DNA of 64,000 nucleotides from CAXSBR01 sp964252015 (GTDB lineage Bacteria > Actinomycetota > Actinomycetes > Mycobacteriales > Jatrophihabitantaceae), in the NCBI GenBank assembly GCA_964252015.1, contig CAXULW010000005.1:62001-126000 (forward strand). Reading direction: 5' to 3'. This document shows, in pieces, positions 54,193 through 63,688 of this stretch. The notes below the pieces were generated by a model. It saw only the letters and a list, made by a program, of their open reading frames with translations. It was not told the DNA's origin and searched no databases. How positions within the stretch are numbered: position 1 is the first letter of the stretch; each line of letters opens with the position of its first letter. The position numbers were made by a program, and so were the translations under genes.

Positions 54193-56724
54193 ATGGCATC
54201 GGCTTCGACGGTCATTCGCGGGAGTTCGTCGTTCGCCACGCCGCGACGGACGGGCCCGGGCGCGGTTTCCGCGATCGTCGCCGGGGTCGTGGTGGTGGCG
54301 TGGCTGCTCGTGCTGTGGCTGACCGGCTCCCCGGTCGGGGATGTCGCGCGCTGGTTCGCCGCGGTGCTGGTGGGGGTCCTGGCGCCAGGTTTCGTCGTGG
54401 TCCGCCTGAGCCGCCGCGAGGTGGCGCCGCTGATCGAAGACCTGAGCTGGGCCGCGGCGGCGGGATGCATCGTGGCCCTGCTCGGCTGGTTCTTCGACCG
54501 CATCCTGCCGGTGTCACCCGGACCGTTCGTAATCGGACCGCTCGTCGTCCTGCTCGGGTTGGCGTTTCCGCGGGCGCGGCGGCGGGTGTTGGTCAGACCT
54601 GCGCCGGGCTGGGGCGCCGGGCCGTCCCTGGCGCTGGCGGGCGTCGTCCTGGTTTCCATCGCTTGGATGATGGCGACCGGCCTGCTGGCCTACCGGGTGG
54701 ACCCCGGTGTGCACGGGACTTCGTACTACCCCGACATCATGTATCAGCTCGACCTGGTGGGCGAGCTGCGTCACGCACTGGTCCCGACGTACCCGCCGGT
54801 CGCCGGCACCTCGCTGTCGTACCACTGGTTCCTGTACGCGATCACCAGCCACCTGCTCACCCACACCGGGGTGGGTGTCTTCGACAGCACGCTGCGCCTC
54901 GGCCCGGCAACGCTGGTGCCGGCCATCTTGATGCTCACCGCCGTCGTCGCTCGCCGGGTGTCCGGCCAGGTGTGGGCCGGACCGGTCGCCGCCGCTCTGC
55001 TGGGCGTGGTGAGCATCTCCGAGGCGAGCCGCTGGTCGACCGAGGACGGCTCGCTCGGCACCCTGCCCCGGATCTGGCGAGCCAGCCCGCCGCAGACGAT
55101 GGGGTGGCTGGCCAGCATGGCTGCCGCGGGCGCCCTGTTCGCGTTCCTGCGCCGCTCGCCCGCAGACCGGGCGGTACCGGTCGCGCTGCTGATCCCGTTC
55201 CTGATCCTCACGGCCGGCTCGAAGTCCTCCGAGCTGCCCGTGCTGATCGCCGGGGTGGCGCTGGCTGCGGTGGTGCAGGCTCTGCGCCGCGACTGGCTGC
55301 CGCTGCGCCGGTGCCTGGTGGCCTTCGTGCTGATGCTGGGCGTGTTCGAGTTGGCCAGCGTCACCATCTACGGTTCTAGTTCCTACGGGGTGAAAGAGCA
55401 GCTGTTGGGGGTGGCCCGAGCCCGGGTGAACGCCATGTTCCCCCATGTGGAGACCCGGACCTCGGCGAGCTCCCTGCTCGGCGTCCACGTGCCGCTGTTG
55501 GCGCTGGGTACGGTCAGCGCGCTGTTCCTGCTGCCGCTGCTGCCGCGCTTGCTCGGGTTGTTCTTCCAGGTGCGCTACCGGCCCGAGGATTCCGTCGGCT
55601 GGGTGTGTCTGGGCACCGCCGCCGCCGGCCTGGGGCTGCCCTTCGTTCTCCGGCACCCGGCCGGGAGCGAGGTGTACTTCATGCTGTCCGCTTACCCCAT
55701 CGCGGTGGTGGGCGCCGCCAGTGGTCTGGTGCTGGCCATGGATCGTGTGCGCCAGTGGTTGCCGTCGGTCGCGCTCGCCCGCCGATTCGGCTGGTGGCTG
55801 GCGGCGTTGCTGGCCGTCGGTGCCGTGAGCGCGGCGATCGTCGCCAACGTCCAACCCCACTTCGACCCCGGGACGAGGGCGGCGCGTGCGGCGGTCGCGC
55901 CGTCAGAGGTCCGGCTGGCCTGGATGTGGTGGACGCCCACGCTGACCCTGCTTGCCATCCTCGGGTTGCTGACGCTGATCGCCGTCCCGGTGATCCGGCG
56001 GAGCTGGCCGGGGCGGAGCCCGTCCACCGAGAGTAGCCACGCCGGCAATGACCGTCCGGGGGAACGGATTAACCGCGCGCCGGCCCGGCGGGCACCGTTC
56101 GTGTGGCTCAGCGCCATGAGCCTCCTCCTCGGTACCGGCGTGTTCGCCACGACGCTGTACTTCCGTGGCACGGACACGCCCGTCGCGGGCAGCGTCGCGG
56201 CCGTCCATCCGCCGGTGCGGCCCGGCGCCACGCCAACGCTGCTGCCGACATTGCGCGACGCGTTCACGGCCGGACGTTATGTGGACGAGCACGCGAAGGC
56301 CGATGACGTGGTCGTAACCAACATGTACTGCCGCTACACGCGGGTCGCCCGAGTCCACCGCGGGGCCGCCTGCGACGCCCGCAACTTCGCCGCCTCGGCT
56401 CTGACGCAGCGCCGTACGTTGGTTGGCGGCTGGGCGTACGCCGACCGCATCGTCGCGTCTGCTTGGACGCTGAAGACGGCCTATAGAAACGCGCCGTTCT
56501 GGAACCAGAAGCTGCTCAGCCAGCAGTACGACGCCTTCGCCCACCCCACGTCAGCGCTGCTGGAACAGCTCTATCGAACCCACCACGTGCGCTGGATCTT
56601 TGTCGATCTGCGCGACGCTCCGGTGAACGTCACCGCCCTCGACCAGCTGGCGCAGCGACGCTTTGTGGGCCCGACCACCGGTGTGTGGCAGTTGAAACCG
56701 CCCGTGTCACCTTCAGGAAACTAG
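54193..56724 (+). CDS. Large polytopic membrane protein, GT-C-like
   Basis: An 843-residue membrane protein with about 12-14 helices in its first 600 residues and a C-terminal extracytoplasmic domain (~650-843). It has the layout of GT-C glycosyltransferases that use lipid-linked sugars: early loop with RVDPGVHGTSYYPDIMYQLD and an SYHWFLYAITSHL helix. Acidic residues in the first loop could be the active site (PDIMYQLD). No specific family is recognised. It follows the GtrA/GT2 pair on the other strand, supporting surface glycan assembly. ATG with modest ribosome site. Confidence 0.75.
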   Translation: MASASTVIRGSSSFATPRRTGPGAVSAIVAGVVVVAWLLVLWLTGSPVGDVARWFAAVLVGVLAPGFVVVRLSRREVAPLIEDLSWAAAAGCIVALLGWFFDRILPVSPGPFVIGPLVVLLGLAFPRARRRVLVRPAPGWGAGPSLALAGVVLVSIAWMMATGLLAYRVDPGVHGTSYYPDIMYQLDLVGELRHALVPTYPPVAGTSLSYHWFLYAITSHLLTHTGVGVFDSTLRLGPATLVPAILMLTAVVARRVSGQVWAGPVAAALLGVVSISEASRWSTEDGSLGTLPRIWRASPPQTMGWLASMAAAGALFAFLRRSPADRAVPVALLIPFLILTAGSKSSELPVLIAGVALAAVVQALRRDWLPLRRCLVAFVLMLGVFELASVTIYGSSSYGVKEQLLGVARARVNAMFPHVETRTSASSLLGVHVPLLALGTVSALFLLPLLPRLLGLFFQVRYRPEDSVGWVCLGTAAAGLGLPFVLRHPAGSEVYFMLSAYPIAVVGAASGLVLAMDRVRQWLPSVALARRFGWWLAALLAVGAVSAAIVANVQPHFDPGTRAARAAVAPSEVRLAWMWWTPTLTLLAILGLLTLIAVPVIRRSWPGRSPSTESSHAGNDRPGERINRAPARRAPFVWLSAMSLLLGTGVFATTLYFRGTDTPVAGSVAAVHPPVRPGATPTLLPTLRDAFTAGRYVDEHAKADDVVVTNMYCRYTRVARVHRGAACDARNFAASALTQRRTLVGGWAYADRIVASAWTLKTAYRNAPFWNQKLLSQQYDAFAHPTSALLEQLYRTHHVRWIFVDLRDAPVNVTALDQLAQRRFVGPTTGVWQLKPPVSPSGN

Positions 56725-56846
56725 GTTGCATCGCCGCGCAGCGTGAGCAATCGCTCCATCCGTGTCGCCAGCGAGTTGGGCAAGACACCCGCCGAGGGCC
56801 ATGTTATTTTTTTCGCGGCGGGGGCCGACCTCCTGGAGTGCTGCAT

Positions 56847-58391
56847 ATGTCACACGGCCGTTCTGCCCACCTGATCCCACGCGCTAGCGCTGCGTTGCTC
56901 ACACTTTCGTGTCTGGCCACCGTGCTACTGGTGCCCACCTCGGCGAGTGCCAGCGCCTATCCGGCGCCCCCGACCGGGGTGCGCGTGAGTGCGGCGACGT
57001 CCACGTCGTTGACCGTCAGCGCAAATGCGTCAAAGAACGCGCAGGGCTATCGGCTGTTCGTCTCGACGAACCGAACCGATCTGTACTACTCCAACCTGGT
57101 CGCCGGCGTGACTACCTCGGCCCGCCGAAGCGCCACGTCCGCCACACCCAAAGTCACCGTGTCCGGCCTGACTTACACGGCCAGCTCGTACTACTACCGG
57201 CTCGAGGCCGTCAACGGGAGCTCGTACTCCTTCAACGCGACGATCGGTGAGGTGGGGCTGCGGCCCGCCGTGCCCGCCGGCCTCGCCGTGCACAGCTCCA
57301 CGGGTGGCACCTATCTCACGTGGAACAGCGGCGCCACGACCGGCTTCAGTGTTGCGATGGCCACCAATTCGGCCATGACCGCTAATCGCCGCGACTTCTC
57401 GCTCAGCGGTCCCGTGCACCAGTTCACCCCCTATGGGCTCTCCAAGGGAGTGAAGTACTACTTCAGGGTGCGCGCGATGACCAGGTACACGCCGTCGGCG
57501 TATTCCGGCCTCGTCAGTGTGACCACGAAATCAACCGAGCAGAACGTCTCGGTCATGTCGTACAACATCGCCACCCTGAACAATGACGGAATCAGGGAAC
57601 CCGGCGGGGTCATCGCGCCGTGGGCGCAGCGCCGGGCGCCTGCCGCCGCGCTGATCAAGAAATGGCATCCGGACGTGCTGGCCGTGCAGGAAGGCTATGC
57701 GCTCATACCCGGTTACTACTACAAGCGCCAGGTCGACTCGTTGAATGACCAGCTGCGCGCCACCGGGGTGACATACACGGTCGCAAAAACCGAGAACTAC
57801 ATCTACGGCCAGCCTGGTTACGTACGGACCGGTGATTACGTCCTCTACAACCCCGCGGTCTACGCGCCCTACGGCGCCGGCGGGCACTGGGCCCTCGGCG
57901 GCGGCGAGTACGCAGCGTTCCAGGAACTCAAGAACATCCGCAGTGGCGCCAAATTCCTTTTCGTTTCCGCCCACCTGACTCCAGGTGCGTCGGCAAGCGC
58001 CAACACCGCTCGGCAATCGGAGACCAGAAGCCTGATGAGCCAGGCCAGCGCCAAGGCCGGCGCCGCGAAAGTGCCAGTGGTGTACGCGGGCGACTTCAAT
58101 TCGGATCAGACCCTGACCAGCGCGGACACCCCCAGCCTGGTCATGGCCGGGGGCAGGGTCACCGACGCAAAGTCGGTGGCCCAGGCCTACTCGAACAGTC
58201 AGTACGACACGTACAACAACTACATGCGCACCCCACCGGCTTACGATTTGGCCATCGACAAGATCTTCACTTCGGTCGGTGTGGCGGCGTACTCATGGCG
58301 AGTGATCCTGAACCTGTCCGGTGGCAAGTACGTCGGCACGATCCCGTCGGATCACAACCCGATTTACTCGATGGTCGTGTTCTCGCACTGA
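56847..58391 (+). CDS. Secreted FN3-EEP (endonuclease/exonuclease/phosphatase fold) protein
   Basis: A 514-residue exported protein. A Sec signal peptide (residues 1-~37) is followed by two fibronectin type III-like domains (~37-130 and ~135-228) and an EEP catalytic domain. EEP motifs are SYNIATLN (Asn), AVQEGY (Glu), GDFNSD (Asp/Asn) and SDHNPI (Asp/His), all in order, so it should be active as a phosphoesterase or nuclease. ATG with GGAG 9 bases upstream. No wall-anchor signal. A beta-propeller gene is convergent after it. Candidate substrates are extracellular DNA, phospholipid or a phosphorylated polymer. Confidence 0.88.
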   Translation: MSHGRSAHLIPRASAALLTLSCLATVLLVPTSASASAYPAPPTGVRVSAATSTSLTVSANASKNAQGYRLFVSTNRTDLYYSNLVAGVTTSARRSATSATPKVTVSGLTYTASSYYYRLEAVNGSSYSFNATIGEVGLRPAVPAGLAVHSSTGGTYLTWNSGATTGFSVAMATNSAMTANRRDFSLSGPVHQFTPYGLSKGVKYYFRVRAMTRYTPSAYSGLVSVTTKSTEQNVSVMSYNIATLNNDGIREPGGVIAPWAQRRAPAAALIKKWHPDVLAVQEGYALIPGYYYKRQVDSLNDQLRATGVTYTVAKTENYIYGQPGYVRTGDYVLYNPAVYAPYGAGGHWALGGGEYAAFQELKNIRSGAKFLFVSAHLTPGASASANTARQSETRSLMSQASAKAGAAKVPVVYAGDFNSDQTLTSADTPSLVMAGGRVTDAKSVAQAYSNSQYDTYNNYMRTPPAYDLAIDKIFTSVGVAAYSWRVILNLSGGKYVGTIPSDHNPIYSMVVFSH

Positions 58392-58414
58392 CCGCAAACC
58401 GTGACGCGGTCAGG
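58389..58414. terminator. Bidirectional hairpin between convergent genes
   Basis: CTGACCGC (58389-58396) pairs perfectly with GCGGTCAG (58407-58414) around a 10-base loop. It contains both stops (58389-58391 and 58410-58412). No T-run; strength uncertain. Confidence 0.6.
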
Positions 58415-59789
58415 ACGTGCGGACGATGGTCGCACCGGCCAGGGTGGGGATCCGCAGGTCGGGGCCCCAGATGGCCGGGGTGGCGAACCGGCTCACCGGA
58501 CCGACCGTGACCTGCGACTTCACCACGCCGGTATTCGGATCGAGTGCGTAGAGCACCCCGGCGTGCGTGTCGAGCGACCACACCCGCCCGCCGCCGATCA
58601 CCGGGGAACCGGTGATCGAGCTGCTTGCGTGCCACAGAATGTGCATCGTCCCGGCGGAGTCGATGCGTACCGCTCGCAAACCATCGCTGCACGGCACGTA
58701 CACAACACTCCCGGCCACCGCCGTGCCGCCGAACGACTTGCACACCGTCGCCTTGCTGACCTGCCCACCGATGTGACCCAGCGATGACCGGCGCAGCACG
58801 TACGCGGTGCCCGACTTGCCGTCGGCGTAGATCCACGGTCCGACGATGGTCGGTGCCTGGGACCCGAGGTCCAAATCGCTTTCGTTGTCCGTCGGCCACG
58901 TGGACGGGGAGTAGTAGTCGGTCAGACGCAATGAGGTGGATAGGTTCAGGATGGAATCACTGAAGTCGTACCGGTCGCCCTGACCGGACTCGCCGTTTCC
59001 GACGGCCACGAAGATGTGACCGTAGTAGTCACCGACGGGGCCCGGCGGGGTCCAGATACCGGCTTCCCGGGTGGTCGGGACCGTGTACGAAATGGGATTC
59101 CCGGTGCCCTTGTCGGAGTACCCGACGACCCGGCCCTTGTACGCGCCACAGTCGCCGGCGAGACCGCCGAACGGCACGAAGACGCGGTAGGCGTCGACCA
59201 GCAGGGCCCCGCGCTCCTGCATGGCCGCCGGGTCGACGCCGGGCAGGTCCAGGCTGCGATGCAGGCGGACCGTGCCGGTTCCGATGTACAGACCGTAGAG
59301 CTGGTGCGTGGGCGGTGAGCCGCTGAACTCCGGCGCCACGTAGACGAACTGCGTGGTGGACGAATACGCCGGCGTTCCGGTGATGCCGAGCGGGTCGATG
59401 TTTCCACACGGGCGCTGGCTCGCCGGGGACGGCGGGCCCAGGTGAGTTTTCCACCGCAGGCGGTAGGCGGCATCGAAGGCGTAGACCGTGTTGTTTTCGG
59501 TGGCCAGGATCGTCCAGCCACGAATAACAATGGGCGAGGCGTAAACCGCGCCGTCCAGAGCGAGCTTCTTGACCACCTGCGGCGTGCCGCTGGCCGCCGG
59601 CATGGTGAGGGATTCACCGTGGCGATAATTCGTGCCGTGGTAGGTGGGCCAGTCGGCATAGGACGCCGCCGCGGCCGCGGCCGCGGAGCTGTGCGCCGCG
59701 ACCTCGGCGCGGGAGGGCAGCCAACCCGCGGCGCTCGTTCCCGCCAAGGCCAACACGACGACTGCTGCGGCAAGACTGTGAGTACGCAC
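58410..59789 (-). CDS. Exported PQQ-type beta-propeller protein
   Basis: A 459-residue secreted protein. An N-terminal signal peptide ends near GTSAAGW. Tandem PQQ-like propeller repeats follow, for example SPIVIRGWTILATENNTVYA, VYASPIVIRGW, and GRVWSLDTHAGVLYALDPNT, an eight-blade pattern seen in BamB-like and quinoprotein-like proteins. No quinoprotein dehydrogenase active-site motif is evident, so binding of partner proteins or glycans is more likely. GTG start at 59789. It is convergent with the EEP gene and divergent from the TylF-like gene. Confidence 0.82.
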   Translation of the reverse strand: MRTHSLAAAVVVLALAGTSAAGWLPSRAEVAAHSSAAAAAAASYADWPTYHGTNYRHGESLTMPAASGTPQVVKKLALDGAVYASPIVIRGWTILATENNTVYAFDAAYRLRWKTHLGPPSPASQRPCGNIDPLGITGTPAYSSTTQFVYVAPEFSGSPPTHQLYGLYIGTGTVRLHRSLDLPGVDPAAMQERGALLVDAYRVFVPFGGLAGDCGAYKGRVVGYSDKGTGNPISYTVPTTREAGIWTPPGPVGDYYGHIFVAVGNGESGQGDRYDFSDSILNLSTSLRLTDYYSPSTWPTDNESDLDLGSQAPTIVGPWIYADGKSGTAYVLRRSSLGHIGGQVSKATVCKSFGGTAVAGSVVYVPCSDGLRAVRIDSAGTMHILWHASSSITGSPVIGGGRVWSLDTHAGVLYALDPNTGVVKSQVTVGPVSRFATPAIWGPDLRIPTLAGATIVRTS

Positions 59790-59921
59790 ACACTTAGTGT
59801 GGCACCGTGCACTGCTTCGGCGGCAGAAGTCCCGGCGGTACCAGGTGAAGGGACCAATCGGTGCGCTGGTGAACGGTGAAGCCGCGTGGCCAGTGGGTTG
59901 AGCCACCGTTCGAATGTGGCG

Positions 59922-59937
59922 TGATTTAATTTCGCGG
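59922..59937 (+). promoter_or_regulatory. Extended -10 promoter for a leaderless gene
   Basis: TGATTTAAT (59922-59930) is an extended -10 with its hexamer TTTAAT at 59925. Only six bases separate it from the GTG of the methyltransferase gene, so transcription would start at or by the first codon, a leaderless message common in actinomycetes. No -35 at standard spacing. Confidence 0.55.
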
Positions 59938-60863
59938 TGCCCCTCAAGAAGACCGTCAATGACACCCTTACCCGCCTCACCGGCTATCAGCTGACCCGAG
60001 CGCAGGCAGCCAGTGGCCGGTCCACGCGGCCGGTTGCCGCGTTCAGTACGAAATCGAGGGATCTGGCCGCGACGGCGGCGGCTCTGGCGGACGCCGCCCG
60101 CGAGTTGAACGCCGCACTCGAGGTGGCTCGGCCCGGCAAAGCCACGGCCACCCCCGCCGCGGCGACCAAGGCGAAGCCCAAGGCGGAATCGTTCCCGCGC
60201 GACTACGACGAAGACTTCTGCGAGATCATCCGCGCGGTTCGGCCGTATTCGATGACCGGTAACGACAAGCTGCATGCGCTGATCTCGGCCACCAAGTACG
60301 TCTCCCGCTATGGCATTCCGGGCGACATAGTCGAGTTCGGAGTCTGGCGGGGTGGGGGAATGAAGGCGGTAGCCCTGACCCTGGAGGCGGTCGACGACTT
60401 CACGCGCGACCTGTACCTGTACGACACCTTTGCGGGCATGACCGAACCGACCGACAAGGACGTGCGTTACGACGGCGCCCCGGCCGCTGATCTGCTCGAG
60501 ACCAGCGGTAAGAACACCGCCGTCTGGGCCGTGGCCTCGCTCGAAGACGTGCAGGATCGGTTCGCAAAGGGCAGGTATCCCCAGGACAAGATCCACTTCA
60601 TCAAGGGACCGGTCGAGGAGACCATCCCCGATCAGCTGCCCGAGCAGATTTCAATCCTGCGCCTGGACACCGACTGGTACGAGTCCACCGACCACGAGTT
60701 CAAGCACGCCTATGACCGCTTGGTGTCCGGCGGGGTGCTCATGATCGACGACTACGGATGGTGGCAGGGCTCGCGTACCGCCACCGACGAGTTCCTGGAA
60801 CGCACCGGAGAGAAACTGCTGCTGCTGAGGATGGCGTCGGGTCGGGTCGCGATCAAACCCTGA
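59937..60863 (+). CDS. TylF/MycF-type O-methyltransferase-like protein
   Basis: A 308-residue TylF family protein, enzymes known for sugar O-methylation in antibiotics and cell-surface glycans. An N-terminal coiled, Ala/Lys-rich region (~1-85) precedes the SAM domain with GDIVEFGVWRGGGMKAVALT (motif I), YLYDTFAGMTEPTDKDV and SILRLDTDWYESTDHEFKH (metal and substrate region). GTG start right behind an extended -10, so probably leaderless. It is divergent from the propeller gene and convergent with the polymerase-like fusion gene. The substrate may be a sugar of the cluster's polymer. Confidence 0.87.
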   Translation: MPLKKTVNDTLTRLTGYQLTRAQAASGRSTRPVAAFSTKSRDLAATAAALADAARELNAALEVARPGKATATPAAATKAKPKAESFPRDYDEDFCEIIRAVRPYSMTGNDKLHALISATKYVSRYGIPGDIVEFGVWRGGGMKAVALTLEAVDDFTRDLYLYDTFAGMTEPTDKDVRYDGAPAADLLETSGKNTAVWAVASLEDVQDRFAKGRYPQDKIHFIKGPVEETIPDQLPEQISILRLDTDWYESTDHEFKHAYDRLVSGGVLMIDDYGWWQGSRTATDEFLERTGEKLLLLRMASGRVAIKP

Positions 60864-60874
60864 GCGCGCGACGT

Positions 60875-63514
60875 TCAGGCCGGGTTGACCAGGTCCTCGA
60901 GGCCGATCGCGGCATAGAACTGGGCCACCGCATTTCGGTTGTAGGCCAGGTAGTCGAACGGCGCACTGGGCACCTTGCCCTTGATCGATTCCTCCATGCC
61001 CTGCGCCAGCGCCTCGACCGAACGCGGCACGATCAGTCCCTGCCCCGCGGGCATGACGCCGTGCACCGAGTCGAACGCGGTGGTGACGACCGGGACGCCG
61101 AGGACGAGCGCTTCGAGTAGGACCATCGGTTGCCCCTCGTAGTCGCTGGAGAGCACGAAGCAGTCGGAACCGGCGATGACACCGTAGGGGTTGGCCTGCT
61201 GGCCGGCGAATTCGACCGCAGCGTCCAGGCCCAGCTCGCCGACCAGCGTGCGCAGCGTCACCCGCAGGGGACCTGAGCCGAGCACCAGGAGACGCGTGTC
61301 CGGGTGCCGTTGATGGACCTGGTCGAACGCCCGGATGAGCCGTTCGTGGTTCTTTTCCGGCGACAACCGCCCGGCGGTCACGAACGTGTGCGTACCCGAC
61401 TGCGCGGGCGGCAGGAATCGAGCAATCGTGGACCGTCGCAACCCCTCGTCGATGATCTCGTTGAGGGTGAACTGCTCCAGCAAAGTGCTGAACACCGTCG
61501 GCAAACTCAACGGCTCGGTCGGAGGGCCGGGCGGCCGGGCGCCGATCACGTCCGGCTCCGGCTTGAACCGGCGCCCGTCGCGGGCGGTGATCCCGAACGC
61601 AAGGTGGCGGATGCGCCGGTGGTTGATGGCGTTCTCGGCAAAGGTGAACTTGGCTGCGTCGGCAAACTCACCCAGCTTGGTCCGGTTGACCTCGGCCAGA
61701 GCGGAGGAAACGGATACCAGCCGGTCGATGTACTTGTACAGGGCAAAGTTGACGTACAGGTTGTCGTGATGCGGGGTGCGCCCGTTCACGGTGCGATCGG
61801 CGTCCGAGCGCAGGTCGTTGTGCAGCCAGGTCGAGTGCGTCTTGGCTGGACCCTGGAGCAGGATGCGGGTCCAGAGCGGGGAATACCCGCTGAAATCGAC
61901 GATGTGGTCGAAGTGGGTGTTGCCGAAGCAGCGGTTCCACTCGTCGACGAGAACCTGGTCGTGCAGGAGACGGTCCACGTTGGATGGGTTCGCGCCGCCG
62001 ATCTTGCCGTTGGCGATGACCCGCCGCACGGCGAACTTGTGGCCGTTCATACCGCCCGTGCGCGGGAAGTGGCGGACCTTGTGGTTGATCAGCCCGATGA
62101 GCCGGGCCCGCTCGCGCTGGGTGGAGTGTTGGTAGAACACGGACACGTCGACGCGACTGTGGTCGATGTTGTCCAGGATGTTCAACGCCGAGGTGGTGAT
62201 CCCGTTGGGCAACATGCCGCCCAGATAGATCAGTACCGAAGGCCGTCCGTCGGAAAAGTCGGATCGGACGTCATATCCCTCCTCCTGCCCCCGGAAGATG
62301 ATGTCGATGATGCGTTCGGTCGCGCCGCCGTCCTCGCGTGAGGTGTAACGCTTCTGGGCCGCGGCGTAGTTGTCAGCGAATGCCACCGCCGGGTCGAGCG
62401 GGCTGCCGGTGTGCAGTGCGTTGAGCCGCTCGGCCAGCTCACTGACGCTCGGGCAGATCGGACCCGGCCACTGCTCGAGGGGCAGGTACAGACCGCGGAC
62501 GTCCTCGTAGGTGTCCAGGTCCGGGGTGAAGAACAGCACGGGTCGTCCGGTGGCCAGGAAGTCGATGAAGATGGACGAGTAGTCGGTGAGCAGTACGTCG
62601 GTGGCAGCCAGAACGTCGTTGGTGGGCATCTCGTTCGGGATGAGGATGTCGCGCAGGTCGGGGTCGGCGGCGGCGAACTTGTACACCCGCTGATGGACCT
62701 TGAGCAGGACGCGGTACCGGGTGGTATCGATCTTCTCGTTGAGGGCCGCGACCTGGTGCCGGAGCTGGCGGATGTTGTTCGTCGGGGCGTAGAAGGAACC
62801 CTTCCACGTGGGCGCGAACAGGACGATCTGTTGGGCCTCGTCCAGGTCTATGCCGTGCGCTGCGATCGCCGCGCGCAACCGGTCCCGGTCCGCAGCGGTG
62901 ACGAATTGCCGGTCGACCCGAGGCGTTCCTTCACAGATTATCTTCCCGCGAAAAATGTTCTTCATCCGATATGCCTGCAAATACATATCAACCGTCGCCT
63001 CGTTACCGGCGATCAGATAGTCGGCGAACGCGAAATTCCTGATCACGTTTCGAGTGGCCGCGATACCGCCGGGAATGTCGTAGCCCATCGCCTTCAGCGG
63101 CGTGCCGTGCCAGGTGTTGATATACACCTGGCCACTGCGTTTACCGACCTGCGGCGGAAAGGTCGCATTGTTGACGATGTACTTGGCCGTTGCCACCGCC
63201 GTGTAATAAGCCGTGGTCTCGTGCTGCACGAACGACACCCGTGGATCGGCCTCGAACTCGGCATGGATCGCGGTGCCCTCAACCGGACCGTCGAGCACCC
63301 AGACGTGTCGCAACCCGGCCATGTCGGGGCTGGCCAGCAGCGCCCGGAACAATGCCTCAGGATTGTCCAGGACGCCATTGCCCGAAAACGACTCGTAGAC
63401 AACCATGGCATCGTCGACCTTGGCGTGCCGGGCCCAGGCCAACCGCTCGCTGCGAGCGGCTCTACGGGCCCGGCGGAGGCTGTTGCGGATCTGCGTCGAG
63501 GAAGGAGGTCGCAT
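60875..63514 (-). CDS. CDP-glycerol glycerophosphotransferase / GT4 fusion
   Basis: An 879-residue protein of two domains. The N-terminal half (residues ~35-400) matches CDP-glycerol:poly(glycerophosphate) transferases (TagF-like): YINTWHGTPLKAMGYDI with the catalytic His, IVLFAPTWKGSF, and DVLLTDYSSIFIDFL. The C-terminal half (~430-870) is a GT4 glycosyltransferase with TAGRLSPEKNHERLIRAFDQ and SDYEGQPMVLLEALVLGVPV. Such fusions build polyol-phosphate polymers with sugar side chains. No membrane helix; both halves work at the inner face. ATG at 63514. It neighbours a nucleotidyltransferase that may feed it CDP- or sugar-nucleotide substrate. Confidence 0.9.
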   Translation of the reverse strand: MRPPSSTQIRNSLRRARRAARSERLAWARHAKVDDAMVVYESFSGNGVLDNPEALFRALLASPDMAGLRHVWVLDGPVEGTAIHAEFEADPRVSFVQHETTAYYTAVATAKYIVNNATFPPQVGKRSGQVYINTWHGTPLKAMGYDIPGGIAATRNVIRNFAFADYLIAGNEATVDMYLQAYRMKNIFRGKIICEGTPRVDRQFVTAADRDRLRAAIAAHGIDLDEAQQIVLFAPTWKGSFYAPTNNIRQLRHQVAALNEKIDTTRYRVLLKVHQRVYKFAAADPDLRDILIPNEMPTNDVLAATDVLLTDYSSIFIDFLATGRPVLFFTPDLDTYEDVRGLYLPLEQWPGPICPSVSELAERLNALHTGSPLDPAVAFADNYAAAQKRYTSREDGGATERIIDIIFRGQEEGYDVRSDFSDGRPSVLIYLGGMLPNGITTSALNILDNIDHSRVDVSVFYQHSTQRERARLIGLINHKVRHFPRTGGMNGHKFAVRRVIANGKIGGANPSNVDRLLHDQVLVDEWNRCFGNTHFDHIVDFSGYSPLWTRILLQGPAKTHSTWLHNDLRSDADRTVNGRTPHHDNLYVNFALYKYIDRLVSVSSALAEVNRTKLGEFADAAKFTFAENAINHRRIRHLAFGITARDGRRFKPEPDVIGARPPGPPTEPLSLPTVFSTLLEQFTLNEIIDEGLRRSTIARFLPPAQSGTHTFVTAGRLSPEKNHERLIRAFDQVHQRHPDTRLLVLGSGPLRVTLRTLVGELGLDAAVEFAGQQANPYGVIAGSDCFVLSSDYEGQPMVLLEALVLGVPVVTTAFDSVHGVMPAGQGLIVPRSVEALAQGMEESIKGKVPSAPFDYLAYNRNAVAQFYAAIGLEDLVNPA

Positions 63515-63688
63515 TTTCCCATCAATATTCGGCAGTCAGGGCGCGGTACTGGCCGTCGGCCCCCACCGGGCGCCGATCCTGTGCCGAAGTGTACGAGACC
63601 ACGGCTGCGGCACCGGCCCATGTCCGAGCGCTCCAGCCCGAGGTGGGTATCGTGACCCGCCAACCCGCCAATCCGCTGAGGAGGCGAC

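Noticed and set aside
61304..62341. 345-residue plus-strand ORF
   Set aside because: Lies wholly within the CDP-glycerol transferase/GT4 gene on the other strand; Val/Gly/Arg-rich shadow.
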